Part shown: positions 12,437 to 23,237 of the stretch, in pieces | How the letters are laid out: every line of letters starts with the position of its first letter | Numbering within the stretch: position 1 is the first letter of the stretch | NCBI GenBank assembly: GCA_013400115.1 | Contig: VXBP01008590.1 | Location: forward strand, 124,001-188,000 | From: Rhinopomastus cyanomelas | Lineage: Eukaryota; Chordata; Aves; Bucerotiformes; Rhinopomastidae | DNA: 64,000 bases | Reading direction: 5' to 3' | Position numbers and translations under genes: made by a program | The notes under the pieces: model-generated | The model's database searches: none | Told to the model about the DNA's origin: nothing | What the model saw: the letters and a program-made list of their open reading frames with translations, nothing else

Positions 12437-13824
12437 CAAATTATTTCCTTTGTTTGCTGTTATTCTCATCTAAAGCATCGCTGTTCAAAGACAGTCAGAC
12501 AGAATGTATTGGTGTTTGAGGAGACTTGTTTATGAAACACAATTATTCTGCTGCTTAAGCTGCATCAGTACCTCAGTTACAATATCAAAGCTTCCCTTTC
12601 TCACTTTTATTGTTAGTTCATTTTCTTCTTTGCATTACAGATTCCTTTATGAGAGGATTACAATAGTGAAAAGTGTACCTTATGCTGAACGACATTGACA
12701 GTATTTTAAAAATGTTTTTCAGGAAAGGAGTGAGATTAAAACCCACAGTGTCCACTTCCTAGAAAGAGCATTTGCCTCTGGCTGACAGTTCCACAGGCAA
12801 CATAACAGAGAAACTCAGACTCTATACAAACTCTGTATAAGATGCTTTACACATCCCAAAGTTATAGAAATAACGGTTCTAATAAAACCTGCCCTAGACT
12901 TAGATTTTCCTATGTGTCTAGCACAATTTAATGATATACTGTGGGTTGTTTCTTGCTGAGCTTGAGCAAAAACATTTACCATTTTTACAGCCTGATCCAG
13001 TGGAACATAGCAAAATCTTTGTGTGATTTTTGACAAACTGAGATCTGCCTTCAGGCCAGTACTGCCATGGACAAAGCAGCAAACGTCCAAATAGATTAGT
13101 TGTGTATTGAGAGTCACCCATAATGATTATGTAGGTGTTCCTTCAGGCTCTTGCAAAATTACTATCATGGAGAAGCAAAAAGGAGGATTTGGACCAGGTC
13201 CTTCCAGTATTTTTCCTGTCTCTTCAGAGAGAGGAAGAAAAAGAAGGGCGAGGACAGAAGAAGTGTTCTAGAGGGAATTGCTCCTTAACCTTTTTGTCCA
13301 GACATATTATGTTTGAATTGTTTGTATTCAAGGAAGGAAGAGAGAAGACATAAATATCAGTACCTTTAAATAGCTATTCCCTATTATTTGTTTTAATACA
13401 GCGGTGTTATCAGTTCAACGGGCCATGTTTTTTCGTTTCATTCATTTCTTATACTGTGGAACCTTCTGAAATGCTTCATTTAATTGTACTAAAGACATCA
13501 GTCATGATTTTCTAGTTAAAGTTGTAGGAGGTTTTCATTTTGTAACACCATTATAACTTTCAAAATAATTCCTTTTAAGCTGATGTTTAGTGTCAATCCA
13601 AGCATGACTCATTTAGTGAAGCTGGAGAAAATCACCTTAGCCATTTCTACTTGATGGGAGACTGATGAGGGTCTTTTTTAAAAAAAAGACAATTTTCACA
13701 GCTCTGAAATCAAGTTGCCACACATTTTAGTTGAAAGTATTTGCTAGCTTACTTCAAACAACAAAAAAACCTGGTTATGCAATTAAAGCAGCAACTTTGG
13801 CTTGTGATCAGTGATCAGCCTAGT

Positions 13825-14969
13825 ATGCTCAGGGTTAACCAGGGAGCTGCTAGGCAAACTGAAGAGGAAGAAGAAGAAAGCCTATAGGGGCTGGCCACTT
13901 GGGGTGATTATAAGGCTCTGGTGAGAGAATGTAGGGATGCAACTAGAAAGGCCAAGACCTTCTTGGAATTAAACCTTGCAAGAGAGGTCAAGGGCAACAA
14001 AAAGAGCTTCTTCAAATACATTGCAGGTAAAACTAAAACTAGAGGCAACGTAGGACCCCTGCTGAATGAGGTGGGTGCCCTGGAGACTGAGGATGCAGAG
14101 AAGGCAGAGATGCTCAACGCTTTCTTTGCCTCTGTCTATACTTCTGGGGGTTGTCTTGATATTAAGCCCCAGACTGCTGAGGCTCCAGAGTAAGCTGAGG
14201 CACGAGAGGAGCCTGCCTTGGTTGGTGAGGACTGGGTTAGGGATAAGTTGAGCAAACTGGATGTACACAAATCCATGGGCCCAGACAGAATGCACCCGTG
14301 TGTACTAAGGGAGATGGCGGAAGTCATTGCTAGTCCACTCTCCATCATCTTTGCTAGGTCCTGGGGATCAGGAGAGGTGCCTAGAGACTGGAGGATAGCA
14401 AATGTTACCCCAATCTTCAAAAAAGGGAAGAAGGAAGACCCAGGTAACTATAGACCGGTCAACCTCACCTCCATCCCAGGAAAGGTGATAGAACAATTTG
14501 TCCTAGAGGCTGTCTCCAGGCACATCAAGGACAGGAGGGTCATTGGGGACAGTCAGCATGGCTTCACAAAGAGAAAGTCATGCTTGACCAACCTGATAGC
14601 CTTTTATGAGGACATAACCAGGCAGATAGATGACGGCAGAGCGGTAGATGTGGTCTATCTGGACTTCAGTAAGGCTTTTGACACAGTCTCTCACAGCATC
14701 CTCGCAGCCAAACTGAGGCAGTGTGGTCTAGATTATTGGGTAGTGCGGTGGATGATGAACTGGCTACAGGGTAGAAGTCAGAGAGTAGTGGTCAATGGGA
14801 CAGAGTCTGGTTCGAGGCCTGTATCTAGTGGAGTGCCCCAGGGATTGGTGCTGGGACCAGTCCTGTTCAATCTATTCATTGATGACTTGGATGAGGGATT
14901 GGCGTGCACTGTCAGCAAGTTTGCTGATGACACTAAGCTGGGTGGTGTCGCCGACACTCCTGCAGACTG
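13825..14969 (+). mobile_element. CR1 LINE ORF2 fragment: pre-RT linker plus reverse transcriptase
   Basis: An internal piece of CR1 ORF2, the endonuclease-reverse transcriptase of a non-LTR retrotransposon. Frame 1 (13921-14193) gives the pre-RT linker, with KAEMLNAFFASVYTSG; it ends at a TAA (14191-14193), and the RT continues in another frame as about 250 codons without a stop (14218-14970). Visible RT motifs are DWRIANVTPIFKKG, NYRPVNLTSIPGKVIEQ, DGRAVDVVYLDFSKAFDTV, GVPQGLVLGPVLFNLFIDDL and KFADDTKLGG, the last holding the catalytic aspartates. Similarity stops abruptly after GVADTPAD at 14969, so the 3' third and 3' UTR are missing. That is not a normal TPRT end and implies later deletion or recombination. 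Inactive. Confidence 0.93.
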
Positions 14970-17900
14970 AAGGTCTTGGTTGCTCCTCAAGCTTGCTGCC
15001 AGCAGCACTTCCCTCCAGTCATGGCAGTTCATTTACCTGTCACGCTCAGATTAATTTTCCCTTTTCAACTTTAACCAGTTCTCCTTTAGCTTACAAAAGG
15101 CCATACCATGAATTCCATGACATTGCCTAAAAACACTGTGAAGCGCTTCTCTAGGGAATATTCCTGAAATATTACTAGCATGTATTGTGAATTGCACTTT
15201 ATCCTGTAGTTAGGTGAATACAATCTGTTGCTTTTGAAAAGGAAGAAAAAGATTAGGAAAATCCTTTTTATTATCTTCTCAATATTTTTTCTTCCACACA
15301 AAGTAGATCAATGTTAAATAAAGGGAACTAGCAAATCTGTGGAGCAATGAAAGAGCAGAAGTGGGGAGTGTGTCTGCCCTGACACAGTTAAACATTTTTT
15401 TTAAATCATGAAAATATTTTTTTATTTCGTTCTTGCACGGTGACAAAGAATGTAAAGAGAAAAATGGATTCTACCTATGTCTAACTTGTCCAGATACAGA
15501 GAGCTTTTGAAGTGTTACAGATTATCTATCAAGAAGTGGAATAAGAAACACTACTGAGCCCAGTTAATTCAATTGCACTAGTAGGAAGACCACAGAAGAA
15601 CAGAGATCATGGATCCCACAACCTGAACAAAAGTTCAGACATTCTGAAAAAAATTTTAAAAGGGCAGTCTTCCATTACAGTGAGACTTAAATTTAAATAT
15701 TTCCAGGGGCATGACTGTTGCCTTACAGTGTAAGGCAAAGAGTGAGGACAGGTGAAAGAAATTTACCAAAATCTGAAAGGAAACAGGAATGTGGTTTCAG
15801 AGATTATTGCTAAGATAATGGAAGTTAAATGAAAACATATTGCATGTCTCTCTCTAGCAGCAGAGTTGTTATATATTTCTGAGAATGAAAGCAGAATACA
15901 TCCTCCCATCTATAGGACGAGTGTCTTAGATCAGTAGCTAAAAATTAAGAGGGAAAAGAAAGTTAAATAAAAATAGAACAAGTGAAATGAAAGATTGAAA
16001 AATGAGCAAAAATAAGTAAGCAAAATATGAAACTGTGAAGTTATGCAGTATGAGAAAAATGTTCATTAAAGTACAGAGAAGCTGAAAGAAAGGCAAGAGA
16101 GCAGAACATAATCTTTACTATGCAAATTGCATTCCTTTAGAATGAACAGATATTTAATTTTGATTGACTTAATTCTCCCCCACTGCCAGAAAAGCCTACA
16201 CTTCATAAACTCCATCAAAAACAACCCCTACAAAAATTTTTAAGCAAAAGAAAAATCAAGGCAGATCATTGAACTAGGTACAATAAAGGTATAGGACTGC
16301 ATTTAGTGTGTATCCACTTTAAAAGTAGGAATAGAAATCTTCCTCTTGTAAGGAGAACTTAAGGATATACATTTAACTGAAAGGAAGAAGGGACCTAATG
16401 GAAAGTGTTAACCTTGCTGAAAGCAAAACAAATGTTTCATTCTTATCCTTCCAAGTGTCAAAATTAAAGTGTCACTGATTCAATAATATGAATAAAATTT
16501 AAATTGTTGAAAAATGAAGCATAAGCATATAAAATAATAGATATCGAAACTTACATTTACAATCTTTCACATTATTGCATTCACCATCAACTGGGAAAGA
16601 TAAATTTGGGCTTAAATAATTTCTAGGAAATGCAGTTAAGATGTGGAAGATGGACACTGTGCTAAGACTTTTTATAAATGAATTCACTAGATAGAAAAGA
16701 TGTGACATTTAACTAGCTTGAGTACAGGACTAGTTGAACAAGTCTTTTTGTCTTGATTTTCTTGTTCTGCTGTCTTGCTCTAATACTGTTTAGGTTTTAA
16801 AGTGATCCGATTCGTGTTCTGTAAGCTGCCCTACAGGCAATAAAATCAGGGAATTTGTTAACTTCTGGGACGGATACAAGTGTTTTAGTGCCTCTGAAAC
16901 ATTCTCCTCTTCCCAGACAAGAAACCGGCAGTTATCATGACGTGACTGTGAGGCCACTCTGTATTGCAGAAAGGCAGGTACCAACACTGCCATACAATAA
17001 TTAACAGGGTTACTTTTCACACTGTGGCACTTTAGATGTGTGCTGTTCTGCTCATGTCTTGACACTTCAGTCATTTTGTATTTCTATCCCTTTACTTTCG
17101 TTTAAATATGTTAAATATGTGATGGGAATAGTATTTCTGTGATCAGTTTGTATACTTTATTCTATTTAAAATCAAGCCTATGTCTCACTAGGGCACAGTA
17201 AAGGGGGAGCAGAACCTCCCTCCGTCTGCTGGACATGCTCTTCTAGCCATGACAGATATAATATATTTGATCATTTTCTAATGCTTACATTTACTTTACT
17301 GTTTAATGTATCAAAGTATTAAAAATTAGATCAAGAACGATACTGGGGAGAATATTTCTGAACACTGTATAGCTTTTAAGAATGGTACTGTGCTCTTGCT
17401 CTTGTATAAGTGTCTGTTAGTGTTGCAGTGAATTATTAACAGAAAAATTATGAAGTAGAAGAGAATCACAGTCACCAAAGGAAGATCAGTAGATCAGCAT
17501 TATTCTTCAGAGTAAGTTATTATTGCAAGTGAATCATTAGACAGGAAACTGGTACAAAGAAATCAGTATTGAAGCTGAAAAGCTGCTATACTAGAAAAAG
17601 GGCACAAAAGCAAAGAAGGAAGCATTTTTGTGTCTTTGAAATAAAACAGCTTTATGACTCCTTTAAAATACAAAAATAGGACAAACTGGAAGAAGCTCAG
17701 GTTAGGTGCAACTCCTAGTCAAATGCTAAGTGGTAACAGAACAATATGTCAAGATTCTTACCAGAAACAGTTACAATACACATCTCTGTGATTTCCAGTG
17801 CAAGGTTTCAAGTCCTACTCCATAGCAATTCAATCTGCCTCAGAAAAGCAGACAGTGAAAGTCAGTGAAATATGCTAATCTGATTCTGGAATAATTGCCT

Positions 17901-20900
17901 GTTAGATCAGTCAGTGAATTCTGAGAAACTGCTGTGGACTAATTAGAGTGGAATTCTACCTGCCTACATGCAGACCAGAATAATGGAATTAAATGTGTGT
18001 AAAACAGCCATCACAACAAGCAAATAGCTAAGACAAACATAAATGGGGAGAAGGAATGAATGCAGGCACACAGAGGTAAAATGATGAGCCAGGAAGAAGT
18101 TTTAGGGTCTTTGGATGCCTCTTCCCTCTGACATTCATCATTCTGCTTCCCATATACATGTCATCCTAACACTTGCTGTTACATTTACTACATTGAGCAC
18201 ACTGTAATAAGAAATGTCTCTGTGATCTATAGTTTGAGTGACAATGGAGACCTTTTCTTTTAGCTCTGTAGGATAAAAACTGTTCTGTGTGGTTGCTGTA
18301 ATAAATCAGTATCAAAAAAGCTGGAATGACAAAAGCCACAAACTGGGAACAGTCCTATACAGTTGTAATGGCTTTGCATTAAATTGTCTATAACAATTGC
18401 CTGTCACTAAATGATAACCATTTAGAGGTACTGGAAAAGAATACTGGATCACAGAGAGACAGATTTGTATTAAGCAAAAAGGAAAAAAGGACTTATTAAT
18501 TTATCTTTTCCATTGTTCCAGTTCTTTTTGTGAACATGGCAAATGGCTATAGCTGATGATAGCACCCCGTGAATGAGGAAGATCTTTACCTCCTGCCTAA
18601 GTTTGAACAGAGCTCCAGAAGGATGATGAGAAGTGATATTTTTTTTCCCCTAGAGCTCCTGTGTTTGCCTCAAACCTGAATGGGACTGTGGCACAGGACC
18701 CAGTTACTGATCCTCCAGTGGTGAAGAGGAGACACGGAAGAAATCACAAGAAACCAAATGAGAATGTGATGTCCTTGTGTTTGCAAACATTCATTTAAAA
18801 AAGTAATTAATTATGTCCCTCACCATTTACCTTCTTTTTTAGTCCTTTTGCTCTTATGTTTTGATCTTTGAGCAAGGGGCTGTTTTCCAGATTTCAGTGA
18901 TCTCATACTAAAAAGGTTTCCTTTGTCTTTTTTCTTAATTCTTGCATCCTCTATACTATCCCCAGGTTCTTTCTTCTCATGTTTTTTAACTTGTCCAGCA
19001 GCTTTCTTGGAATGGCAGCAGGACTGCGGCCATGCATTGCGATTCTTAATGTTGCCCTACAGACTTTTTTCACTGTAGCACCCTGCACTTTGATGTTCTC
19101 CATACAGCTTCAGTGAGAAACCAGCCAGGACTGGTTTGTCAGAGATACGAGTCACACATCTGCCACACTGTGCTGTTGGGGAGTAACTCAGACATAGTCC
19201 TCACTATGCTGGGTGTAATATGAATAGATGCCCTGACTGGCAGAAAGCTAGAGTCAAGAAATTCAGAGGAAGATCATCAAGAGAAGCATTGCCCTTCCTG
19301 AGATGAAAGGAGTGAGAGCAGAGGCACAGTTTCTTCCCCACCAGGATCAAACATATTGTGACACATACAATAAACAAATCTCAGAATAACAAGTCTGAGA
19401 CACTTCTTCCTTGTGAGGAATAGCTAAGACATCAAATTGGCTTTTTAGGGAATTAAACTTTCTTTCCCAGCACTATGACCTAAAGATGCTATACATTTAT
19501 GAATATTTTGCATATATTAAATTCCACTGATTTTTCTTTAGTCTCTGGGTTTGTTGGGGGTTTTTTTTTGGAAGGTAGTAATTAAAGATTAAGCATTACA
19601 AAGCACATTTTTGCAATGAATTTGACACAATAATTTTGAAGTTCCTGAATCTATTAAGTCTTGGACACTTTAGTGTATTAGACAACAGTACTGATTCACA
19701 TTATTTTGAAGATGCAAGTAAATTTTCAAGGATAATGGATTTCCTACAGAAGTAACATTTCTTCATTTATGCTTGCTGACATCTTTTCCCTACCATACTG
19801 CATTTAGCAAAATGGATAAGGCAGAAAGGATGCTGGTGTATTTTTATGTTAATTACTGTATTTTAATTTTAAATAGTGTTTTTGAAGCTCATATAGTTTC
19901 CAAAAGAGTGGTGCCAGGGCAAAACTAATGAATTTTAATTCTTTTCAGTATACTTCTGCTTTCATGAATTCTTTTTGTTATATTCTGATGCATGAGAATG
20001 CACCAGTAGGCACTCAGAGCATGCAGCCCACAGATCTGATTTTTACAGAAACCCAATGTAACTTTTTTAGCTACACAATAAAGCTCGCTCGTAAGTGTGT
20101 TATTTTTAATGGCCAGTTAGATAACAGCTAGAAAATAAACACTTCAGGAAGGGGGACCAAGATTTTGTTTCAAACAACCCATTTTAAGTTACAATCTTTC
20201 TGCACGAAGGATCTGTTTAACTATTTTGTGGCTAAAGCATGCTATTCTCAGATAAATGTTGGTGTGCCACTCTCGTCCCAGCTGATAACTTGCCCATGCT
20301 GCAGTTACATTATTTAAAGCAGTATGATGTATTGCAGGTAGTTAAACTCTGAAAGGATCGCATTGATCCTGCTCTTCTACATCTTGGAGTGCCTTGGAAA
20401 GCTCTCGGCTCCTTGGGAGAACAAACGGCTTTAGCTGTGATGCCATAAACCAGAACTGTCCATTGACAGTGTGCCCATGACCACCAGAGCTGGTACAGGC
20501 ACTATAATGCTGATGGAGAGGAGCATAAGAAACAGCCTTTTTTTATAGCATGGTCAATGTGTTGCAGTGCCCTAATTAATCCCAGATCGTTTTCATAACT
20601 ATTCTTAGCTTACCAAAAGGCACAGCTTCACTGACAGATACCGGCCTGGTGTAATTTACTTGTGCATGCTGTGCAGAATAGGACACAGTAAAAGTTCCAT
20701 CATCCTTTGTGCAACACTTGACATAGAAGTGATGTAAAAACAATGAGTTTGTTGAGAAATGATGATGTTTCCCTTCAGAACTGATAATGAAATAATGGTT
20801 TTTTACTTCCAAAGCTGTACCATACCTGGGTGCTTGTATAAAGCAGCAGCAATGGCCATTGTTGACTGCACTGCAGTAAAATCAACAGTGCAGCATCCCA

Positions 20901-22186
20901 TGGGGTGGCTAAATATCCATATTTGATTTGCTAGGTGAATAGAGAGAGGAAAAATGCCCCTCACCTCCCAATATTTTTACCACGTTACTACATTTCTCGT
21001 TTGTAAGCTTCCAAAACATTCCCTATGTAACTAAACACCAATGTTCCTTGAAATCAAAATGTTGTTCTGCAACCTGGTTTGAAACAGTGTCTTTTACAAG
21101 TAACAATGTGAATCACATTTGTTTTTCTCAAAGTTCTTTCTGTTGCGGGGAGGATAAAAAGAACAGTTTGAGACATCAATGGTAACTCTTAGGTAAGCTC
21201 CAGTTGAGCAGAAAGTATAGAAGCAAGCATTTAATTCTATCTAAGAGCAACTTCCCATAGCTAGAGGGAAAATAAAGATGTTTTCTGTACTTGAGAGTAA
21301 ACACAGTCAGGATATGGCAGACTAGCTGTATAAGGCCATAGTGATGTAGTATTTGTCTTAATTAGAAGAAGTACATCGTTTAGGCTGTCACAGTTTAGGA
21401 AGTATGGAAACTGGCAGCAGACTTATTTTTTTTTATTATTAAAACTTAACACATTATAAACATTTGTCTTGTTTGTTTACAATTTACTGCCTGAAACTTA
21501 GCTTCTGCTAAGACTGTTTTTTCTCCAGGTGAACTAACGGTATTCTAGATTGTTATTTCATTAGGAAAAGTCTGAAGGTTGAATAAATGCAGTTTCTAAT
21601 TCTGATAAAAATAGTTACTGTATCACCAAAATAATCTGTTCTTGGGTTGAGTTTGCACGTTGTGGTTCCTATCTGAAACATAAAGGTAAGAAAGACAACT
21701 CGTATCCCAGTTGAGTAGCAGGGATATTCATAACTGCTGAGTTATGTAAGAAGAATGAAGATAAATGCATGCTTCAGTTTTAACCATACACTCAGTACAA
21801 AAAGTGGTTGGTTTCTGGAATGAGCATTCATGTCTACTTCAAGATTTTATACTAGTCAAATAAAATTTAGGTTTCAGAATGTCTTTAAAAGCCAAAAAAT
21901 GAGTTATCTGCATGAAGACTGTTCACATTCATTAAAATCACAGCCCATTATGGTGAATGGGAAATTTCCTTCTAGATTGAAAGGTCTTTTACAAAGAATA
22001 TCAGCACTGTACATTTTAATGCAAAAGACACGTGAATTTACCAGTTTGAAATACATGCAAAGAGAGAACTGGTAAGTGTAAAGTAGAAACCTTACACAAA
22101 CATGTCCTGTTTTAGGGCAGACTACATGAAATAACTTGTATCAGTTAACCACTGCGCTATACAGTAACTCTACATTATTGTTCTAG
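14970..22186 (+). other. HTR7: HTR7 intron 1, 3' part
   Basis: AT-leaning non-coding DNA ending in the acceptor at exon 2 (TTATTGTTCTAG, AG at 22185-22186). Apart from a CR1 scrap at 17178-17246 I recognise no repeats or genes. The long stretches 14970-17170 and 17250-18640 show nothing supportable. Two short lysine/arginine-rich open frames on opposite strands (18655-18798 + and 18820-19056 -) are noted among the findings and not called as genes. No polyadenylated processed pseudogene or tRNA was seen. Confidence 0.85.
17178..17246 (-). mobile_element. CR1 LINE scrap, RT C-terminal region
   Basis: About 70 bases match the antisense of the CR1 ORF2 C-terminal region. The shared run is CTCACTAGGG..AG.A.AG.GGGAG.AGAACCTC.CTC.GTCTG, seen also at 23818-23855 in the long minus-strand copy. 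Both ends are truncated and no reading frame survives. Confidence 0.65.
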
Positions 22187-22937
22187 GTACCTGGGAATAA
22201 CGAGACCTCTTACATATCCTGTAAGGCAGAATGGGAAGTGCATGGCCAAAATGATCCTCTGTGTGTGGCTCTTATCTGCCTCTATCACTATACCTCCGCT
22301 CTTTGGTTGGGCTCAAAATGTAAATGATGAAAAAGTTTGTTTGATCAGTCAAGACTTCGGCTACACCATTTACTCCACAGCAGTTGCTTTTTATATTCCA
22401 ATGTCAGTGATGCTTTTCATGTACTATCAGATTTACAAAGCTGCCAAGAGGAGTGCTGCTAAACACAAGTTTGCTGCTTTTCCCCGGACAGAAGAAATAG
22501 AAGGAATTTCTATGAATGGAATTGTAAAACTGCACAAGGAATCTGAAGAATGTACTAATTTTTCACGACTCCTGAAGCATGACAAGAAAAACATCTCTAT
22601 CTTTAAAAGAGAACAGAAAGCTGCAACAACACTTGGGATTATTGTTGGGGCTTTCACTGTTTGCTGGCTGCCCTTCTTCCTCCTCTCAACTGCCAGGCCC
22701 TTCATCTGTGGTACAGCATGCAGCTGTATCCCTCTATGGGTTGAGAGAACATTTCTATGGTTGGGTTATGCAAACTCTCTGATTAACCCTTTTATATATG
22801 CCTTCTTCAATCGTGATCTGAGGACAACTTATCGCAACCTCCTGCAATGCAGATATAGGAATATCAACCGGAAACTCTCAGCTGCAGGGATGCATGAAGC
22901 TCTGAAGCTTGCAGAAAAGACAGAATTTGTTCTGTAA
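22187..22937 (+). CDS. HTR7: 5-HT7 serotonin receptor, exon 2 (rest of Arg176, then residues 177-425)
   Basis: Follows a TTCTAG acceptor; G completes the Arg codon from exon 1, then TAC gives Tyr of DRY and YLGITRPLTYPVRQ. Landmarks: W203 (4.50) in TM4; C227 in extracellular loop 2, disulfide partner of C151; TM5 YSTAVAFYIP (P247, 5.50); a third intracellular loop of about 60 residues ending FKREQKAATTLG; TM6 CWLPFF (W336, P338); TM7 LWLGYANSLINPFIY with NPxxY at 376-380; FFNRDLRTTYRNLLQC (C397, likely palmitoylated); and a C-tail ending KLAEKTEFVL and TAA at 22935-22937. Total length is 425 residues, close to the 432 of the human short (b) isoform. The stop codon lies within a GTAAG donor, so this exon probably also splices to downstream tail exons. 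Identification is very secure. Confidence 0.97.
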
Positions 22938-22940
22938 GGT
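22934..22940 (+). other. HTR7: Tandem 5' splice donors spanning the exon 2 stop codon
   Basis: The sequence GTTCT|GTAAG|GTCACT holds two GT donors five bases apart: GTAAGG starting at 22934 and GTCACT at 22939. The first is near-consensus; the second is weak. Using the first removes the stop (CT joins the next exon to finish Leu) and gives a longer tail. Using the second, or no splicing, keeps CTG TAA and ends the protein at EFVL. From what I recall of human HTR7, isoform b differs from a and d by just such an alternative donor. Actual use here is inferred. Confidence 0.75.
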
Positions 22941-23237
22941 CACTCATCTTTTACTATGATAATTTATTGTTTTATCATATTAGATTTTTCCACATTGGCT
23001 TGAAAGAAAAGTTGTGGGAAGAACCAGTCTTCTTGAATTCTGTTAATGCAGTCATCAAGAAACTGGAAGACAGCAACATGAATTCTGCCACAGCCCACCA
23101 CTCCTAGTGAGCCTGGAGAAATAGGAGCACAATCTAAAGAATCTGGGTGTAGGAGGAATCCCAGAAAGCAGAAGGGCAAAAGCTGGTGCAGTTGCTAGTG
23201 GGGAAAGAGCAAAGTTGGTTTAATTTATTTAGGTCTG
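22941..23237 (+). other. HTR7: HTR7 intron 2 and/or 3' UTR, proximal part
   Basis: AT-leaning sequence between the exon 2 donor pair and a CR1 insertion. There is no AATAAA here, so a transcript ending with the exon 2 stop would need polyadenylation farther downstream or the second donor. Nothing else is recognised. Confidence 0.5.

Larger units (their letters stand above)
783..13824 (+). other. HTR7: HTR7 intron 1, 5' part
   Basis: Begins at the GTGAGG donor (783). After about 1020 the sequence is AT-leaning, non-coding DNA with stops in all frames; the longest open frames are about 60-140 codons, overlap one another on both strands and resemble no family I know. Small items inside it: an A13 tract at 1443-1455, a palindrome at 5035-5064, three copies of a 10-12-base GTAGGTGTGC unit at 6201-6243, a hairpin at 7629-7665, a CR1 3' end at 10355-10426, repeats of TATTGCAG at 11705-11750 and a 12-base tandem repeat at 12404-12436. 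I see no exon, RNA gene or LTR pair here. Confidence 0.85.

Noticed and set aside
22433..22705. 90-codon open frame antisense to HTR7 exon 2.
   Set aside because: Mirror of the receptor coding sequence; no separate evidence.
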